DNA of 64,000 bases from Gliomastix tumulicola (lineage: Eukaryota > Ascomycota > Sordariomycetes > Hypocreales > Bionectriaceae). The translations under genes and the position numbers were made by a program. Shown one piece after another: positions 42,502 through 55,700 of the stretch; the stretch's first letter is position 1; the number at the start of each line of letters is the position of its first letter. The notes beneath the pieces are model-generated. The model was given only the letters and a program-made list of their open reading frames with translations. It was not told the origin of the DNA and made no database searches. The stretch lies in NCBI GenBank assembly GCA_001599755.1, contig BCHX01000001.1, positions 3,224,001 through 3,288,000 on the forward strand, written 5' to 3'.

Positions 42502-44379
42502 TCATCGCGATATGGAAGTGGTGCCTTTGACTCTCCCGCTCTGCATCTTGGCTGTGCGGGCGCCAAATTGGATCTGTAATGACCGTCTGTGTCAGTTGCA
42601 AACTCCAAGATAGCGTCACTGGGTGTGAATCTTACCGCCCTCTTTTTCTCTTTGGAGACTGATTTCATCCCCAGACTGTTAGCCAGGATACGCAAGACCC
42701 TCTTCTCAGCATCCAAGCCGTCCGGCGACGGAGAGGTGTGAAAGTCGCACTTCTCCCAAGCTGGGACCTCGATCGCCCACTTAACAAGACGCTCATCGAG
42801 AAATGGAAACCTGACCTCCCTCCCCCAGTGAGACATGACCCGGTCATCTCGTCCTAGATTTCGCTTTCCAAGGCGGCTCACATCCAGCTTAAGTTCCTCG
42901 ATGAGCTCAGGATAGCCGCCCCTAGAAAAGGCTACGCCGTGACGAGAGTAGCCTCCAAAGAGCTCGTCGGCACCCAGGCCGGATAGAAGAACCCTAGCAG
43001 TAGTGCTGTATTTGAATGCTTCCGCCCCCTCGGCTGTAATAGCGAGACCTTGGCCTCGGGCAGCAAAGTAGAGGGCGTTTGCAATGGAGAGGTCCATCTC
43101 TGTGTCGTGAGGATGCATCAATGCAACGACTTCATCTCTATGGTCACAGGTCATTTGGAATGGCACATTTACCTATAATTATCAGTCAGCGCTAATCCAG
43201 ATGAGCAACTCTCGTCATCGGAGGAGGGGAGGGACTGTATACCTACTGTAAGCAGTCTCCACGTGCGTCCCGGGCACGTCTTCGCCAGCTCAGCAAACGA
43301 CTTCCTCCCTGTGATTCTGTCGGGGCAGAGTTCATACAGTTCCTCCAAGCTGTGCCCTTTGTGCTGAGACGCGATTCTGGGGTTCTCAAACGCGACGTTG
43401 ATCAAGTCTATCGGCTGCCCTGCTGGCAAAACGTCATGCGCAATCCGAGCCAGCATCGTGCAGTCAAGACCTCCTGAGAAGAGAACGGCAAGTCTGGCGT
43501 CTGAATCAGTAGCACGTGGGGGCACTGGGATATCAAGTATACGCAGGCGCAGCGAATGGACTAAGTGCTGATGGAGCTCCTCGACAGCGCTGGAAGCTGC
43601 AGTGAGGGAGGGTGGATTGTCCGTTGTTTGACTGTTGATCAAGCCAATGCCAGAGATCTATAGCAGTGAGTGAGTTGGCAAGTCCTGTATTGCGGTGTTG
43701 AAGTAAGACAGGAGAGAGATAGTTGCTATCAACTTACCAGATTGTCATCTTCATGCCATCCATGCCTCAACATGGTCAGTCCACTCGAGTCTCGCCATTG
43801 ATCTAGCTGGACAGTATAGCACCCGTCAGCCTCAACCTCAACCCAGTCTTCCGACGGCGGCTCCGCGATACTGGACAGGGTGAATGGCATTCCACGTCGC
43901 ATCAGCAACGATCGGCGCCCAAGGCGATCGCGGCCAATGTAAAGACGCCTAGCAGGCCCATCAAGATAGATAAACGCAAAAGGACCTTCAATCAGCCGGA
44001 GAGCCTCCAGCACAGGGTCTGAAGCCGCGTCGGCTGCTCCTCTCTGGGCGCTAGCTCCCAGCAGCAACTGGAAAATGGCCTCCGTATCATTCCCTTCGAG
44101 AGCTCGGCCCTCGAGTCGCCAGACCTCGCCATTCCAACAGAGTGCCGATCCAGAGTCTTCGTCTACGAGCGGCTGCTTCGCGACGTGGTCTCCTCTCAGC
44201 GACAACACCGTAGATGTGAGCCGTATGTCTAGAGGATCATCGCAGCCATCCCCGTCGATCACTCGATGGACGGTTCCATAATGATCGGGACCTCGGGCGG
44301 AGAGGCGCTCTCTGAGAATAGGGTCTGGTCCGGCGTCGACTTTGGACGATGGACAAATCACGGCGTGAATGCCGCACAT
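42502..44379 (-). CDS. asparagine synthetase domain protein (ASNSD1-like)
   Basis: Four exons (44379-43738, 43657-43247, 43172-42636, 42573-42502), all joined in phase 0, give 553 residues. MCGIHAVICPS starts the class II glutaminase-like fold with the catalytic-type Cys2. GDHVAKQPLVDEDSGSALCWNGEVW and EGNDTEAIFQLL follow. The synthetase half has the PP-loop LAVLFSGGLDCTMLARIAHD and VLLSGLGADELFGGYSRH. The order and length match ASNSD1-type proteins rather than the canonical Asn1/Asn2 enzyme, so activity on aspartate is not assured. Introns are 80, 74 and 62 bp. The first 5' AG-rich region contains a TCACGTGA box about 95 nt upstream. A tRNA-Glu gene lies 255 bp upstream on the same strand. 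Confidence 0.85.
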
Positions 44380-44472
44380 CGATTTTATTTTTCCCCCCGG
44401 AGTGTTCGAAAAGTTGCAGGCGGTTTGGGCGAAAAGTAAGTTGAGTTTCAAGTGGCCATGTTGACTTCCCTG

Positions 44473-44480
44473 TCACGTGA
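44473..44480. promoter_or_regulatory. TCACGTGA palindrome (E-box)
   Basis: A perfect 8-bp palindrome between the ASNSD1-like start and the tRNA gene, 94 nt upstream of the ATG. It is the same octamer as at 33402-33409. It may bind a Cbf1-type bHLH factor; use is inferred. Confidence 0.45.
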
Positions 44481-44626
44481 TAGTAGATCGACCTTTTTTT
44501 GACGTGGCATTGTCCTTGGCATGTAAAAATATTATCAAGCGAATACTAGTAAAAATAAAAAAAAAATAAAAAAGGAAATTACACCTTGAAGATTGAAAAT
44601 GATTCAAAAGAAATTGACGAGGAAGC

Positions 44627-44633
44627 AAAAAAA
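44627..44633 (-). terminator. Pol III T7 terminator
   Basis: Seven A on the plus strand give TTTTTTT on minus directly after the tRNA discriminator base. This is the expected RNA polymerase III stop. Confidence 0.85.
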
Positions 44634-44723
44634 CTCCGGTACGGGGAATCGAACCCCGGGCTCCGCGGAATGAATCCCTCAGGTTTTGAGAGCGCGAAAT
44701 GTTGGCCACTACACCATACCGGA
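44634..44723 (-). tRNA. tRNA-Glu (CTC anticodon), intron-containing
   Basis: The acceptor stem TCCGGTA pairs with TACCGGA, discriminator G. The D-arm GTGTAGTGGCC and T-arm CGGGG-TTCGATT-CCCCG are intact. The anticodon stem TCGCG pairs with CGCGG around a loop containing CTC. An 18-nt intron (44669-44686 on the plus strand) follows the base after the anticodon, at the canonical 37/38 site. It contains GAG, able to pair with the CTC anticodon as the splicing endonuclease requires. The total is 90 nt (72 mature). It decodes GAG. Other anticodon placements do not keep the loop at seven bases. Confidence 0.93.
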
Positions 44724-45414
44724 TGTTGTTGCAAAATCGAGCTCTAATTGCATATATAGCGGCTGTCCACCGGGCCCATTCAGCTCGAAGCCTCAGCTAC
44801 CCGCCCACATCAGGAGTAGAGAAGGAGACGTAAGGATGCTCCAGAGCAGTGGCAACGTTACTAGACAGCATAGTTAATCGCATCATCTTTAGGTAGGTAC
44901 TCTTTATATGCGAGATCATTCCGTATCAATCATCAGCTTAGGCATGCGCTCGCCTATGGGGCTCGCATTCGCACGACGGGCTCTGTGCACCAATATGGAA
45001 CGACAGCTGGTCATATGAAGGCAACGTAATTTGAATAATTTCCACCGGATATCTGGCCTGTATAACTTCTATAATACATTATGGTCCATCATTGACTCCC
45101 GCTCTCATCTCGCTGTTTTCGACCAACTCCTATGCTTCAAACAGAACCAGACAGTGGATAGATTGACATGACTTCGTCGCATAACGCTTCCATGACGCCA
45201 ATGTAAAAATACAAGGCTTCCTCATCCTTGTTGCATCTCGATGATGAGATCTTCATTATGTCGTCAAAAAAACAAAAGCAAAAACAAAAACAGTAAAAAC
45301 CACAGTGCCTCCTCCCATTAGGGCCGATGGAATGACAAAGACGGCGACTCGCGGTACTCTGAACAGGAAAACAGAAGACAAGCACAATCCGAATAAAAGA
45401 CAATGGGTTCCCAA
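44724..45414. other. intergenic: tRNA 5' flank, homeodomain gene 3' flank
   Basis: AT-rich sequence with an AAAAACAAAAGC-type poor tract at about 45260-45290. ORFs of 88 codons or less have no domain. No gene is supported. Confidence 0.5.
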
Positions 45415-47072
45415 TTACCGTCGCATGTGGGCAAAGTTCGACGTGGTCATGTTCATGAAGTGACCCTGACCCATGTTGCCTCCCGGTGAGTGGCTCCTAG
45501 CATCGCCAGGCCACCGGTACTCGGAGCTGCTGTTGGCGACACCGAAATACCCCGATGGCATGTTTTGCTGGAATGAAGGCGTCTGGGGCTGACTTGAACT
45601 GCCGCCTGCGACGTAGCTAGGGACGGACATGGACATGGGGACTGTGTAACCCGAGGCACCCATGTTGCCACCTTGTACACCCATGCCGTACACGGCATTG
45701 AGGCTGAAGAAGTTGTCGACCGCCCCAGGCGTCGTTGGTGGCGTTCGCAGCGTCGGGTCGTGAGCCACCAGGTCGGAAGCCGACAGCCGTCCGCTGGAGT
45801 CCGAGTCGTTGTCAGCATGCCCGCTGAGATCGCCAAGGCCAGGCTGGTTGGCCAGGATGGGAGTATCAGGCGTAGGGGGGGCACCAGCAGCCTTGGTAAT
45901 GGGCATGATTGGCACCTGCTTCATCTGAGCCAGGTCCCCGGCCGCGCGGTTGAAGAAGGGCGTCCGGGGTAGCGCCATTGGCTTGCACACGCGCATCGAC
46001 CCTGTGGCAGAGGCGACACGGCGCATTGAGTCGGCACCATCCATCCTCTTTCCGATATCGTTTGCAGTCTTGATGATGCCCGCCGAGTAGCTGCGAGAGC
46101 CTGGGTTGATAGAGAGGGTAGGGGGGCGGCGGTTGCGACGTGATGCGATGTCAAGGTTGGGGGGGGACTGCAAGTGCGATTGTGTGTTGGGGAGGTAGTC
46201 AAAGCCAGTCGTGCTGTTGACTTGGCCCATGAAGAATTCGGAGTTGTCTTCGTCATTCGAAAGCGAAAAATCACCGTCGTTATCATCCATCGTGCCGCTC
46301 CGGGAGCCAGGGGATTGATGCTGGGCGACACGTCCAGCGAGGGCTGCACCATGTAGCATGGCACGAGAATCGGCACGGTATTCCGTCTTGATCGGAACAG
46401 AACCAGAAGAAAGCCCATCCGGAGACTCAGTGCTGGGCAGCACCGAATCGCACAGATCGGAATCCTCGCCGTCTCGACCAGGAGCTACAGAACTTTCCAA
46501 GGTCTCAGTCAGAGAACGCGATAGGCCATGATGCATAGTGGGGAAGGGCGCACTTGAAGCAACCAAATCACGCTTGCGCTCATGGATAAAGCTGTCGGCA
46601 GGCTCGGCGCCGCTCTTGTCTTTCTCGAGTTTCTGTCTCGCCTCATACTCTCGGATGTTTCTCTCTTTCTTCTCCCTAGCACGGCGGTTCTGGAACCAGT
46701 TCTGTATAACAGATGGTTAGCGATCATCTAAGCATATCAAGAAGAAGAAAAGGAAAGACAAACGTTGATCCGGGCATTGTCCACGCGCATCGACTCAGCA
46801 AGAGCCTTCTTGATGGTGCTGTTTGGCTTGTGATTCTTCTGGAACTCTGCCTCCAGAATCTCCACCTCCTCTTTGGACAGACGAGGCTTGGACTCAGTTG
46901 TCCGAGACATCTGCTGGTGGTGGACGAGATGGTGGTGATTGGTTTGGTACGCATCCATTGAGTCGGCCAGGTAGGAAGTGTAGGTGGGGTACTGTGAATA
47001 GGTGCTGGTGAAGGGATCATGGACCTCTTCGTAAGCCCAAGATGGCCATTGGGACTGGTTGAAGGAGCTCAT
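45415..47072 (-). CDS. homeodomain transcription factor
   Basis: Two exons (47072-46764, 46701-45415) give 531 residues. A Ser/Tyr/His/Gln-rich N-terminus precedes a typical homeodomain (about residues 58-117): KPRLSKEEVEILEAEFQKN, helix 2 STIKKALAESM, and helix 3 DNARIN-NWFQNRRAREKK. Helix 3 is created by removal of a 62 bp intron (46702-46763, GTTTGT..TACAG). The long C-terminal tail is Ser/Pro/Asn/Met-rich with no second domain. The single non-TALE homeodomain near the N-terminus and the overall size resemble the Htf1/MoHOX2 regulators of conidiation, but I cannot prove orthology. The 8.7-kb upstream desert fits a developmentally controlled gene. Confidence 0.88.
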
Positions 47073-47672
47073 TGCACCCGTCCTTGAGGGATGCTAATGT
47101 TGGAGCCCAGGTGTCTGGTGTACACACTCAACAGGAGGAGGTGGGCTGCGAGGCTGAAGAGTAGGATGTAGTGGGGAAGAAGAGCGTGGTGTTGCGAAAA
47201 GAAAAGAGCGATTGACTGAGCGATTGCTCTCAGACCAAAGCCTTTGCAATGAGGGAGGATATATATATGGGAATATTGAAAAGCTGGGAAAAGCTCGAGA
47301 ATTGGTGTCGAGGAATTGAGAGCGTTGGCGAAACGGCTTCGGGGGTCTTTAAAGGTCGAGTTCTCTGAGGTCCGGCAAGGGTTCCGAAGGTGGGTAGCAG
47401 CAAGAACAAGGGTGAGCGACGTCAAGTAGTGCAACGGCGCAGAGAAGCGAGGAGGGTTGTGTAAGGCGTGAGACAGGACTCCTTCGCCGACGTCAGGAGA
47501 GGCGGTGGTGGTGGTAGTTGTCTTTGATGTTCAGGTGGTCTGTCTGATCTGATTCAGAGGGACTGACTGGCAGGGCAAGCAGTTCATATGAAGGGAACGA
47601 TCAGAACATTGAAGGGCGGAAACAAATAAGAGAGGAGAAGAGAGGAGGTAGATGAAGGCGTGGACCCGGGTG

Positions 47673-47678
47673 TATATA
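47673..47678 (-). promoter_or_regulatory. possible TATA element of homeodomain gene
   Basis: TATATA (GTTATATACA on minus) about 600 nt upstream of the homeodomain start, next to an A/T-rich block. Another ATATATAT lies at about 47259-47267. Which one is used, if either, is unknown. Confidence 0.3.
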
Positions 47679-50600
47679 ACAAAAATAAAAATCGCGTGTG
47701 CTGGCCTTGGTTCATATGATTGCCCGGCCCAGAAGCCCAGAGCTTCTTACCCCGGCATCGAGTTAATAGTGGACGCCTGACCCGCCATCTTGGGTGCGGC
47801 GCCATTCACTTGTGAAGTTCGGAGTTGTTGATGGGTTGTTCTCTCGGGGGGCCAGGGGCAGGGGTAGCGACTCAGAGAATGGGAGGGGGGGAGAGGAAGG
47901 GCGAAGGGGGGTGTGGGATTTGCGAGCTCGAACACTTCCAAGCGAGCCATGAATACTGCTGCGTTGTGCTGGCCTCTGGCTCTCTGTGTTGGGCCTGATC
48001 CCTCTGCGTCTCCTCCAGGTGCTAGATCGAGACTACCGTTGCCATCGGACGATTGCCAGGCCTCCTCCTGCTCCTCTGCCTCCTCCGAACCTCCCTCTGG
48101 GCGTGGGTTGTTGTGGACGGCCGCAAGGGTCCAGTCCAGGCTCGGCCCAGCATACGGTAATTCTGGGTGCAGTTGCCAATGCTCTAATTGCGCTGCAAGA
48201 GCGCTGCAGGTGGCTGCAGAGGAGCAGCTAAGTCCTGTGCAGAGAACCCGGGCCTGGGCTCTCGCTCCACCGACCAACGTGATGGGCATGCCGATTTGAC
48301 GCACTCCCTTGGCCAGCCCAGTCCAGCCCAGCCCTGACGTGACCCTCTCTTCTCCTCACCCCTCCCCCTGTCCAGCGCTGCTGTGCGAGAGCAGAGACCA
48401 ACATGCCCTGGCCAGGACCTAGCTCAGCAGGGTTAGGCCAGGGACTGAGGGCTAGGTCGAGGTGGGTGCTGTGGAACCATCCACGCCGAAGGGCTTGGGT
48501 GCTCGGTTTTTATGGGCCGGGTCTAGAGCTCTCTCTGACTCTCTGTCGCTTGGTCTCCTCCGCCGGCGCAGAGACCTGGCCATCGGTGATGCCAGCCAGC
48601 ACAATTTGACTGCTGGTCTGTCCAGAGAGGTCTGGATCGCGTCGCTTGTGTCGACCTCCAGACTCGCGCATGGGGCCGCGGATCTACCCCAGCCTCCGAG
48701 CGCAAAAATAGGAGCAAACCACCCGTGCTCCGTACGCAGTGTACCCTTCCTCTCGGCTCCAGCCGCTGGGGCTGAGCCATGAATCGAGCATGTAATACTC
48801 TGTACGAAGATAATGTCCGGGCAATTTGATCCAGGGGCTGTTTAGTAGGGCGGCTCTGTCGTTGGGTCGCTGGGCCAGTAGGTAGTCCAGTATCCGTATG
48901 CACCAGCCCTTTGCGTTGATAGGACCAAGCTAGCAGGCACGACGTCCGTCGGAGAGCCGTGAGCCAAGCCTGTGCAGATGAACGGATCAGCTTGCCGGGC
49001 GCCCTCCTCTCCTCTCCCTCCCCCCGTCCGTTCCTCTGAGCATCTCGTGCTCACGGACATTTTCCTGCCCCTCGGCCGGTGACCACCACCAAGACCAAGA
49101 CCACCGCCCTTGGCTTCTGCCTCCCTCCAAGTCCCTTGTCCCCCTCCTCTCCTCTGGTCTGTCTCCCTCCTGCCCTCCCTTCTTTGTCATCCCTATCACT
49201 ATCACTGTCCCTATTCGAATTCCCCGGCCAAGCTCCCCTTGAGAAATCAAAACGCCACAAGGACGCGATGTGAATCAATGGTTTCTGCCAACCCGCAGCT
49301 GGTCGTCGGCCGTGCCCGGTCGCGCCCGGCGGGCGGCCAATGGGGAGTGTGCCTGGGTAGTAGTCACACCACATCAGCTAGTGTCTCTCTTGTTGACTTG
49401 CCTGTGGGTGATGACTAGAGGTGGTGGTCGGGGTACGAAAGCGAGGCGCCCAAAAGGGAAGCACGATGGATGTGTGTGCGTGCATATGCCTCATGCACGA
49501 AGTCGACTTCGGAGGTAATTGGCGGCTGGCAACTGGGAAAATGGCCTGCCTAGCCCGCATTGACAACCAAGGCATTGGCGCCACGGCAGGCATCTTGGGA
49601 TTGGATAGGCTGGATCCTGATGCCGGAGGGATGTCCAACGCCAGCAAACCATTTCCAAGGCACCTGCAAGGTTGCCTTAGCTCTCCCTGGAAGCAAGCCT
49701 CTGTAAGGCCCTAAAACTTCCTTCACGATGCATCTGAACCGCCATTGTGGAAGGAGCCAGCTGCGTGGTCTGTCCCGCTCCTGCCCCCACCGCTCTGTGC
49801 TCTTTTGTTCCTTGTTCCAATTTCACTGGTGCAGTCTGGCCTTTCATCCTCGTCCCCAAAATCTGCTGCTTGGACTCCTCCCGCCTTTGGTCGCCTAGCC
49901 GCCCAGTATTTACGAATGAGTACCTGTAGCCGCCCACCCGTTCTAGAGCCCACCCAGCAGAGCACCCAGAGCACAGTGGAGTGCATGCATACAGACAAAT
50001 GCCCGTAAAATGTCATTCGGATGGAGCTGACCTGCAGCACCGACTCACCACCACCACCGTCACCCGACCGACCCTCCCCTCCTTTCCTCTCCGCCCCGGC
50101 ACTCGGCTGACCGCGACGCAGGATTAGTCACTTGCGCCTGCAGAGCCTACGGAGACTTTTCTCGTACGTTTTTTTTCGCTGAATATTGCTGCCGGCTCCG
50201 TCATACTGATCGCGGAGGAGCAATTCAACCTCGTCTGATGTGGCTGCCATTGAGTGACGGCAAGCAATCCCGGGAACCATGGGACATCATCCGAACTCGC
50301 CGTCCAGACGTAGAAACACGAGAGGCACCTAACTGCTGCTCCTGTGGGTTGCTGCTCGCCCACTCCCATAACGTACAATTACCTGCCCTCACAGACACCC
50401 GTTGCCTCCAGCCGTGACTGGGAAACCAGCTCTCGTAAATTGGCCAATCATATCGCTTCCCACGGGCGAGGACCACAGTGCTGTAAGTCAGAATATAGCG
50501 GTATCTTCCGATCCCAAAGGGGGATCAACTAGCACTGCAGCCTCTCAGTAGTTGTTCCCAAGGACCCAGGAGACGGGTGACATTCCCAAGCAAAATAAGA

Positions 50601-52752
50601 AGGGGGAAAGAAACCTCCTGGCTACCCAGTGGCTTGAGAGGCGCCGTTTCGGCTCTCGATATTTTCTCATAGGGCTACTCCAAAGACACACCCAGACACG
50701 GTTTAAGCAACACGGCTCAGAACCAAAGGTCACAGGCTAGCCGACGGCCCGAGTTAAGGTCGATGATGCGCTTGCACAAATCCTGTTCTTGTTCCCAAGA
50801 TCGAATAAACAACCCGCTCCAGCACCTCGTCTGGAAGAGCAATCCCTTGTGCCGGCCATGCCCCTGACCATAATAATGCCCAAGTACCTTTCTCGGGTCC
50901 CTGCAATAATACACTACTATTTTGATGCATGCTGCCTGCGCGTCGATAGCTGAAGATCTCTTGCGCGGGACGCGGACAAAATGCCAATATCATACCATAT
51001 CGTCTCATATCACGGCGCATCACATCACATCACGTCCGCGCCCACGCCTCCGAAACCGACGGGTGCATCCGCCAAATCACAGGAAGATGAATAAGTACTT
51101 ACCGTGCTCCTAAACGAGGAGGCTTGTCTCGGATTGTGTGCGAGGCTTGCGCGCTAGAATCCAGCGTTGCGACGCTGCAAACCTGCGCACACGCACCGCA
51201 TTTGCAATGTACCTCCAATCTGTCAACGCCGATCCTTAGTGCACTCCGCCACGTGCGCAAGCGTCGCCCCCATGCAGCACTGCATACCGCCAGCTTCCAG
51301 CCGGCCCAGCCCTCGGGTCTGCTTCTTCTGCCCAGTGTCTAGACCTCCAGTATTATCGGACCACCCTCTCCAAGTTCCCTGCAGAGCGTGAGTGTGGCAA
51401 CGACGGAGGTTGCAACGGTAAGTTATGCATATCATCTCCAGCTCGACATGCATCTGTGTCTTCCCCATCCCCTCCCTGCAGCACCTCCTCGCGAGGTTGC
51501 CATGGGACTTGCTCTTTGGGTGAGACTGCCGAAAGACCGGTCTGGAACGTTCTTTGTTGCCTGACACCCAACAGACCAAAGCCCCCCCCTCCTTCACCAA
51601 CCGGAGTCACCGTACCGAACAGCCCCCCCTTGCTGCATGTCTCTGTCGGCCATCGCAGGCTTCTGATTGGCAGATTGCCATGTGCAAGCTATGAGTCCGC
51701 GTGTCCCAGACAGGTGCAGGAGCCCGCATATGGTCCATTTGGTGGCTGCATAACACGCACACGCACACCTACCACCTGGCCTCCTGGGCAGTTGGGCTCC
51801 CGATCGCGAGAGAGGTCTCAGATAGGAAGAACGGCAAAGCTTTCTCCAGGCTCCCTTGGTACTCAGCTCAGGCAGGTGTGGCAGCACGCCATTGTAAGAC
51901 GCACCGCTTCAGTGCGACATGGAGGTCCTTGCAGCGGAGCGGCACAGCCAAAAAGGCGGACGCCGGATGCCATGAGTTGGCCAGCGTCAGCTCTTCGATC
52001 TCGTATTGCACCCGTGTGATTACACTCGTCACCGCCGTGTACTCTGGCCTTGTAGCATGATGATCGCCATTGGGGGAGGGAAGGAAAATTGATGATGTCG
52101 ACAACCGACGATCTCCCTGTTTCCCTCCTACCCAGTACGGTAAGAATATCGACTATCACTTCCTTATTACCACAAGCGTAAATGTTCCGCCAGATTGCGC
52201 GACTATCCGATTGCTCATAGGTCCGTACCTAGGCTCGTAGGGCGGGCACGTACCGAGAGATCGTCGCTCAGCAAACCCGACAAAATGGTAATCCAGTGCG
52301 GGAGCGCCTGCAGCCCATCACTACTCTTCCACATCCCAGCCTTTGGGACGGAGGATTCCGTCCTGGCAATATTATCAGCAAGCCTGCTCGACCTCAGCAT
52401 CCCGCAGAGACTATGGTCTGACTCTGACTCGCCTTGCAGACCTCGCACAGGATGGTCCAGCTCAGGCGGAAGCAAAAAATAGAAAAAAAAGCATCTGGCG
52501 TCCCGACCCTTGTCAGCGTCGCACTGGACAGACGTGATGGTGTGTGATAAGTAACAGAGGAGCAAAATAGCGGCAAGCCGCTACAACGCTGCCGTCCTCC
52601 AATCCTCAGGTGGGCGTGTGCGGTGTATGCCAAAGGAAAAGGGGTCACAGGCTCGTTCATGCTCTCGTTCGCGAGAAGGTACTTTGCCAAGTGGCTTCCT
52701 CTGACCGTCATTTCGAGCTCATGCCATGTTCTGCAATCCAATTCGCATTTTG

Positions 52753-52798
52753 CAGGTGCGCAGGTGCGCAGGTGTGCATGTGTGTGTGCATGTGGGAT
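52753..52798 (+). repeat. GCAGGT/GTGT alternating tract
   Basis: Three GCAGGTGC-like units followed by GTGTGTGCATGTG, a low-complexity GT-rich tract in noncoding DNA. Confidence 0.65.
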
Positions 52799-55700
52799 TG
52801 TTGCCTAAGAGTACGGGTTCCTCCTTCCTGAAAGCGAGTCGGTGAAAATGCACATGCGAGGCAGGCGCCCGCAGCACTGCTCCTGCCGTACGGGCTGGAT
52901 GGGGTGTTCACCAGCTTCGGCATTTTCGAATCTCATCACGACACACGATCTCAATAATAATTCCTCCGTGTGCCAAATCTGTCCGAACTCCAGACTTGTC
53001 GTCCGACCAGACGCCCGTGTTTGTCCTTCATTCACGAGGAACTGGACTCGGGGCACGAAGCTGCTTTTGGATCTCGCTCCGGCGAGCCCCATATCTCATC
53101 TGTTCACGCCCCCCCTCCAGGGGTGAGGGCTGCAGACAAGTGTCTGTCCACATGGTACCATTTGGTGGCGCCACTTGGACGAGAGAAGGAATTGCCTACA
53201 GTAGTGGCCACGGGCATCCGGGTGGGCGAGGGGATTCACTGATCACTCATCTCCAAGCGGGCGGCGTCGAGACGGTGTCTTGCCCGTGTCTTGGAGGAAC
53301 GAGAAACAAAGGTGTGTCCTACACGTGTGCAAGCCGCCATTTTCACCTGGCGTGTTACGCCATGTCTCTCCTCATCGTTCCTGTCTAGAACACGGCTCAA
53401 AGTACCAAAGTGGTGAGGAGAAAGGCCAGAGCGAAGAGGGCCACCGAATGACATGCCAGATTGGGTTCTCGGAAGTGAGGACGCACACGATGCGTATTAT
53501 CGCCAGTTCGTCGTCATATGCTGCCACCGTGTCTAGACCTGGGTCCTCAACGTCATGTCATATTTCCCACTTGCCGACTTTACCTAGAGGACCTACTGGG
53601 AGTGCTACGTCGGAATCCATTGCTGCATCACCAAGCAGGGCACATGATTGCTCTGGGGCGAGGCGACGAGAGTGATGGAACTTTTTGTGTGAGTTGCACG
53701 TCTCTAAGCGCCCGACCATGAAGACATGGCCATGTCGAAAACTCGTGATAGTGGCTAACCCAGAGGCCAAGCAAGACAAAGCGGGCAAATTTGTTAGAGG
53801 GCTCGCCTTTTTGGAGGCCTGCTCAGCCCTGGGTCATTGTTGTAGCGCCGGAGTACTCCGCGAAATGTGATGGGGGGGTTCGACCCAGGCTAACCTCCAG
53901 CGATGGGAGGCTGAGACTCGAGAGCCTAGCAATCAGCGAGTACCTAGCGGGCACTCTAGTTTGATCTCGGGCCCGGACGGCCACGTGTGAAATGGCTTCT
54001 CAGCCCAGCCCTTTCGGCCTTCATCAATCTCCTAGGCCTAATTGGCCGGTGGCGTGTTGGAGGTCCAGAGAAAAGACCTCAAGGCGTCGTTGGAGGCGGT
54101 TGGTCAGTCCAAGGCCAATCACACAAAGGACATCGGGCGGCAGTTGGATTGGCCAGACTGGCCGCTCGGAACGACGACCTACAGGGTAACGTCCATGACA
54201 CCGTTTTCCATGCATCACACATTACACGGGGCCTTCGCCCCCGGCCGAAATGAGATCCCGCATCTCGCAATGGCGGGGGAGTGCGACATGATGCATCTCC
54301 TTCCAGGGTGCATATTAACTGCCAGACGCAACTGTTCGGAGACTCTCAGATTTCGGACTGGCAGGGGATGGTTGAACAGGGCAGGGCAGGGGCTCGACCG
54401 TCCATCCAGAACCGCCCTCGGTCGCGTGGGGGCTAGACCCAGACCCCGACGCTGGTCTCGTGAAAAAACGGAGAAACGCGATGGGAAAAGACGGTCTGCA
54501 GATCCCCGACAGCCAGCCGTAGCCCGTCTACGCGTACCCTGAAGCCCAGACACAATTCATCCTGGAAAGCCGTCGAACGTGGCATTGGAGCAAAGGAACC
54601 GAAGCTCGACACGAAGACCTGCGCCCCGGGTGGTCTGGATCTGACTGGCGTATGCACTTCCTACACGGGAGTCAGCTGGTCATACGCATCTTCGCGTACA
54701 GCACTTCATCCACATTCCACCTCGTGTCTTGCGTGCCGTCTTGCGTAAGCTCCCCCCCTTTCTTTCCGGTTCGAACATAGCTTCAGGAAGAAGCAAAGCC
54801 GTCCACAAGGATGGCCATAGCCAACCACTCATATCCCTCAACTAAGACCGAAGTGCTGTTACCTAGATGCACCCAACGTTTCGACTAGGAGGCGTGGTGG
54901 CGTGGCCTTCAGCTTTGTCGGCCCCTTACTCAGAGGTCGAGCAAGTGTTACCCACCAGCTAGTCAGTAAGGTGTCTGCTTGCTTGCTCGTCTTCTCACCC
55001 CCTCAGCGGCAGCGACATTGAGGGTCCGAGCGATGTCACGATGATCGAGGGTGGCTAGAAGGAGGCCTGCTGCCGGACGCACGCCTTCTCAGCTCCCTCA
55101 TCGTAAGTCTCACCCTGCAGGTTGCATTGCACCAAGTCTTACGCTATTGCACGAGCAACTCTGAGGCTGATATGCCCGGCCCCAGTAGTTTAGCATAGCC
55201 ATTGCTGGCAAGGGACGCCACTCTTGGAACCGCCGTATCATTGGGCGTCAAACAAGAGACCACGGTCTTCCCATGCCGTGTCTCAGCCAGCGAAGCCCTT
55301 GGTCAGCTTGGGAGTGCAATTCACAGGGGCACGACTGCAGAAGCTGAAGGCAAGGATCTATTTTCTGCCATTGGCCCTCATAGCCCCCTCGCACATACCG
55401 GCTGCGTTGTCATGCCGCTCTAAGCGAGGAATCATCGAGATGCCCCTCGGTCCAGCCGCTGTCCTCTTGTCAGACTGGTGGAAAAGGTAGGATTATGCCA
55501 GACCCCGGGTGTGTTCTCAGGACTCTGAGAAAGCAACCAGACTGGTCTCTGGGGGCTCTGCGGCTTCCTGCGATGCTTGTGGCGAAGGAGCCAGGCGTTT
55601 GACGACCCTGGCAGCACCCTTGTGCGGTCGTTATTCATTTCCAGCCACGCTCTACCACTACAGAGGTAATGCTGGTCACGTCTGGAGCCAGTTAGATGAT

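Noticed and set aside
28492..44379. Asparaginase and ASNSD1-like gene as an asparagine cluster
   Set aside because: They are 13 kb apart with unrelated genes between them and no shared promoter architecture. Co-occurrence looks accidental.
47747..48304. 185-codon minus-strand ORF upstream of the homeodomain gene
   Set aside because: It overlaps equally long frames on the other strand, has no domain and is likely leader or promoter DNA.
51456..52019. 187-codon ORF in the desert
   Set aside because: Pro/Arg/Ser/Cys-rich composition without domain, splice continuation or good start context.
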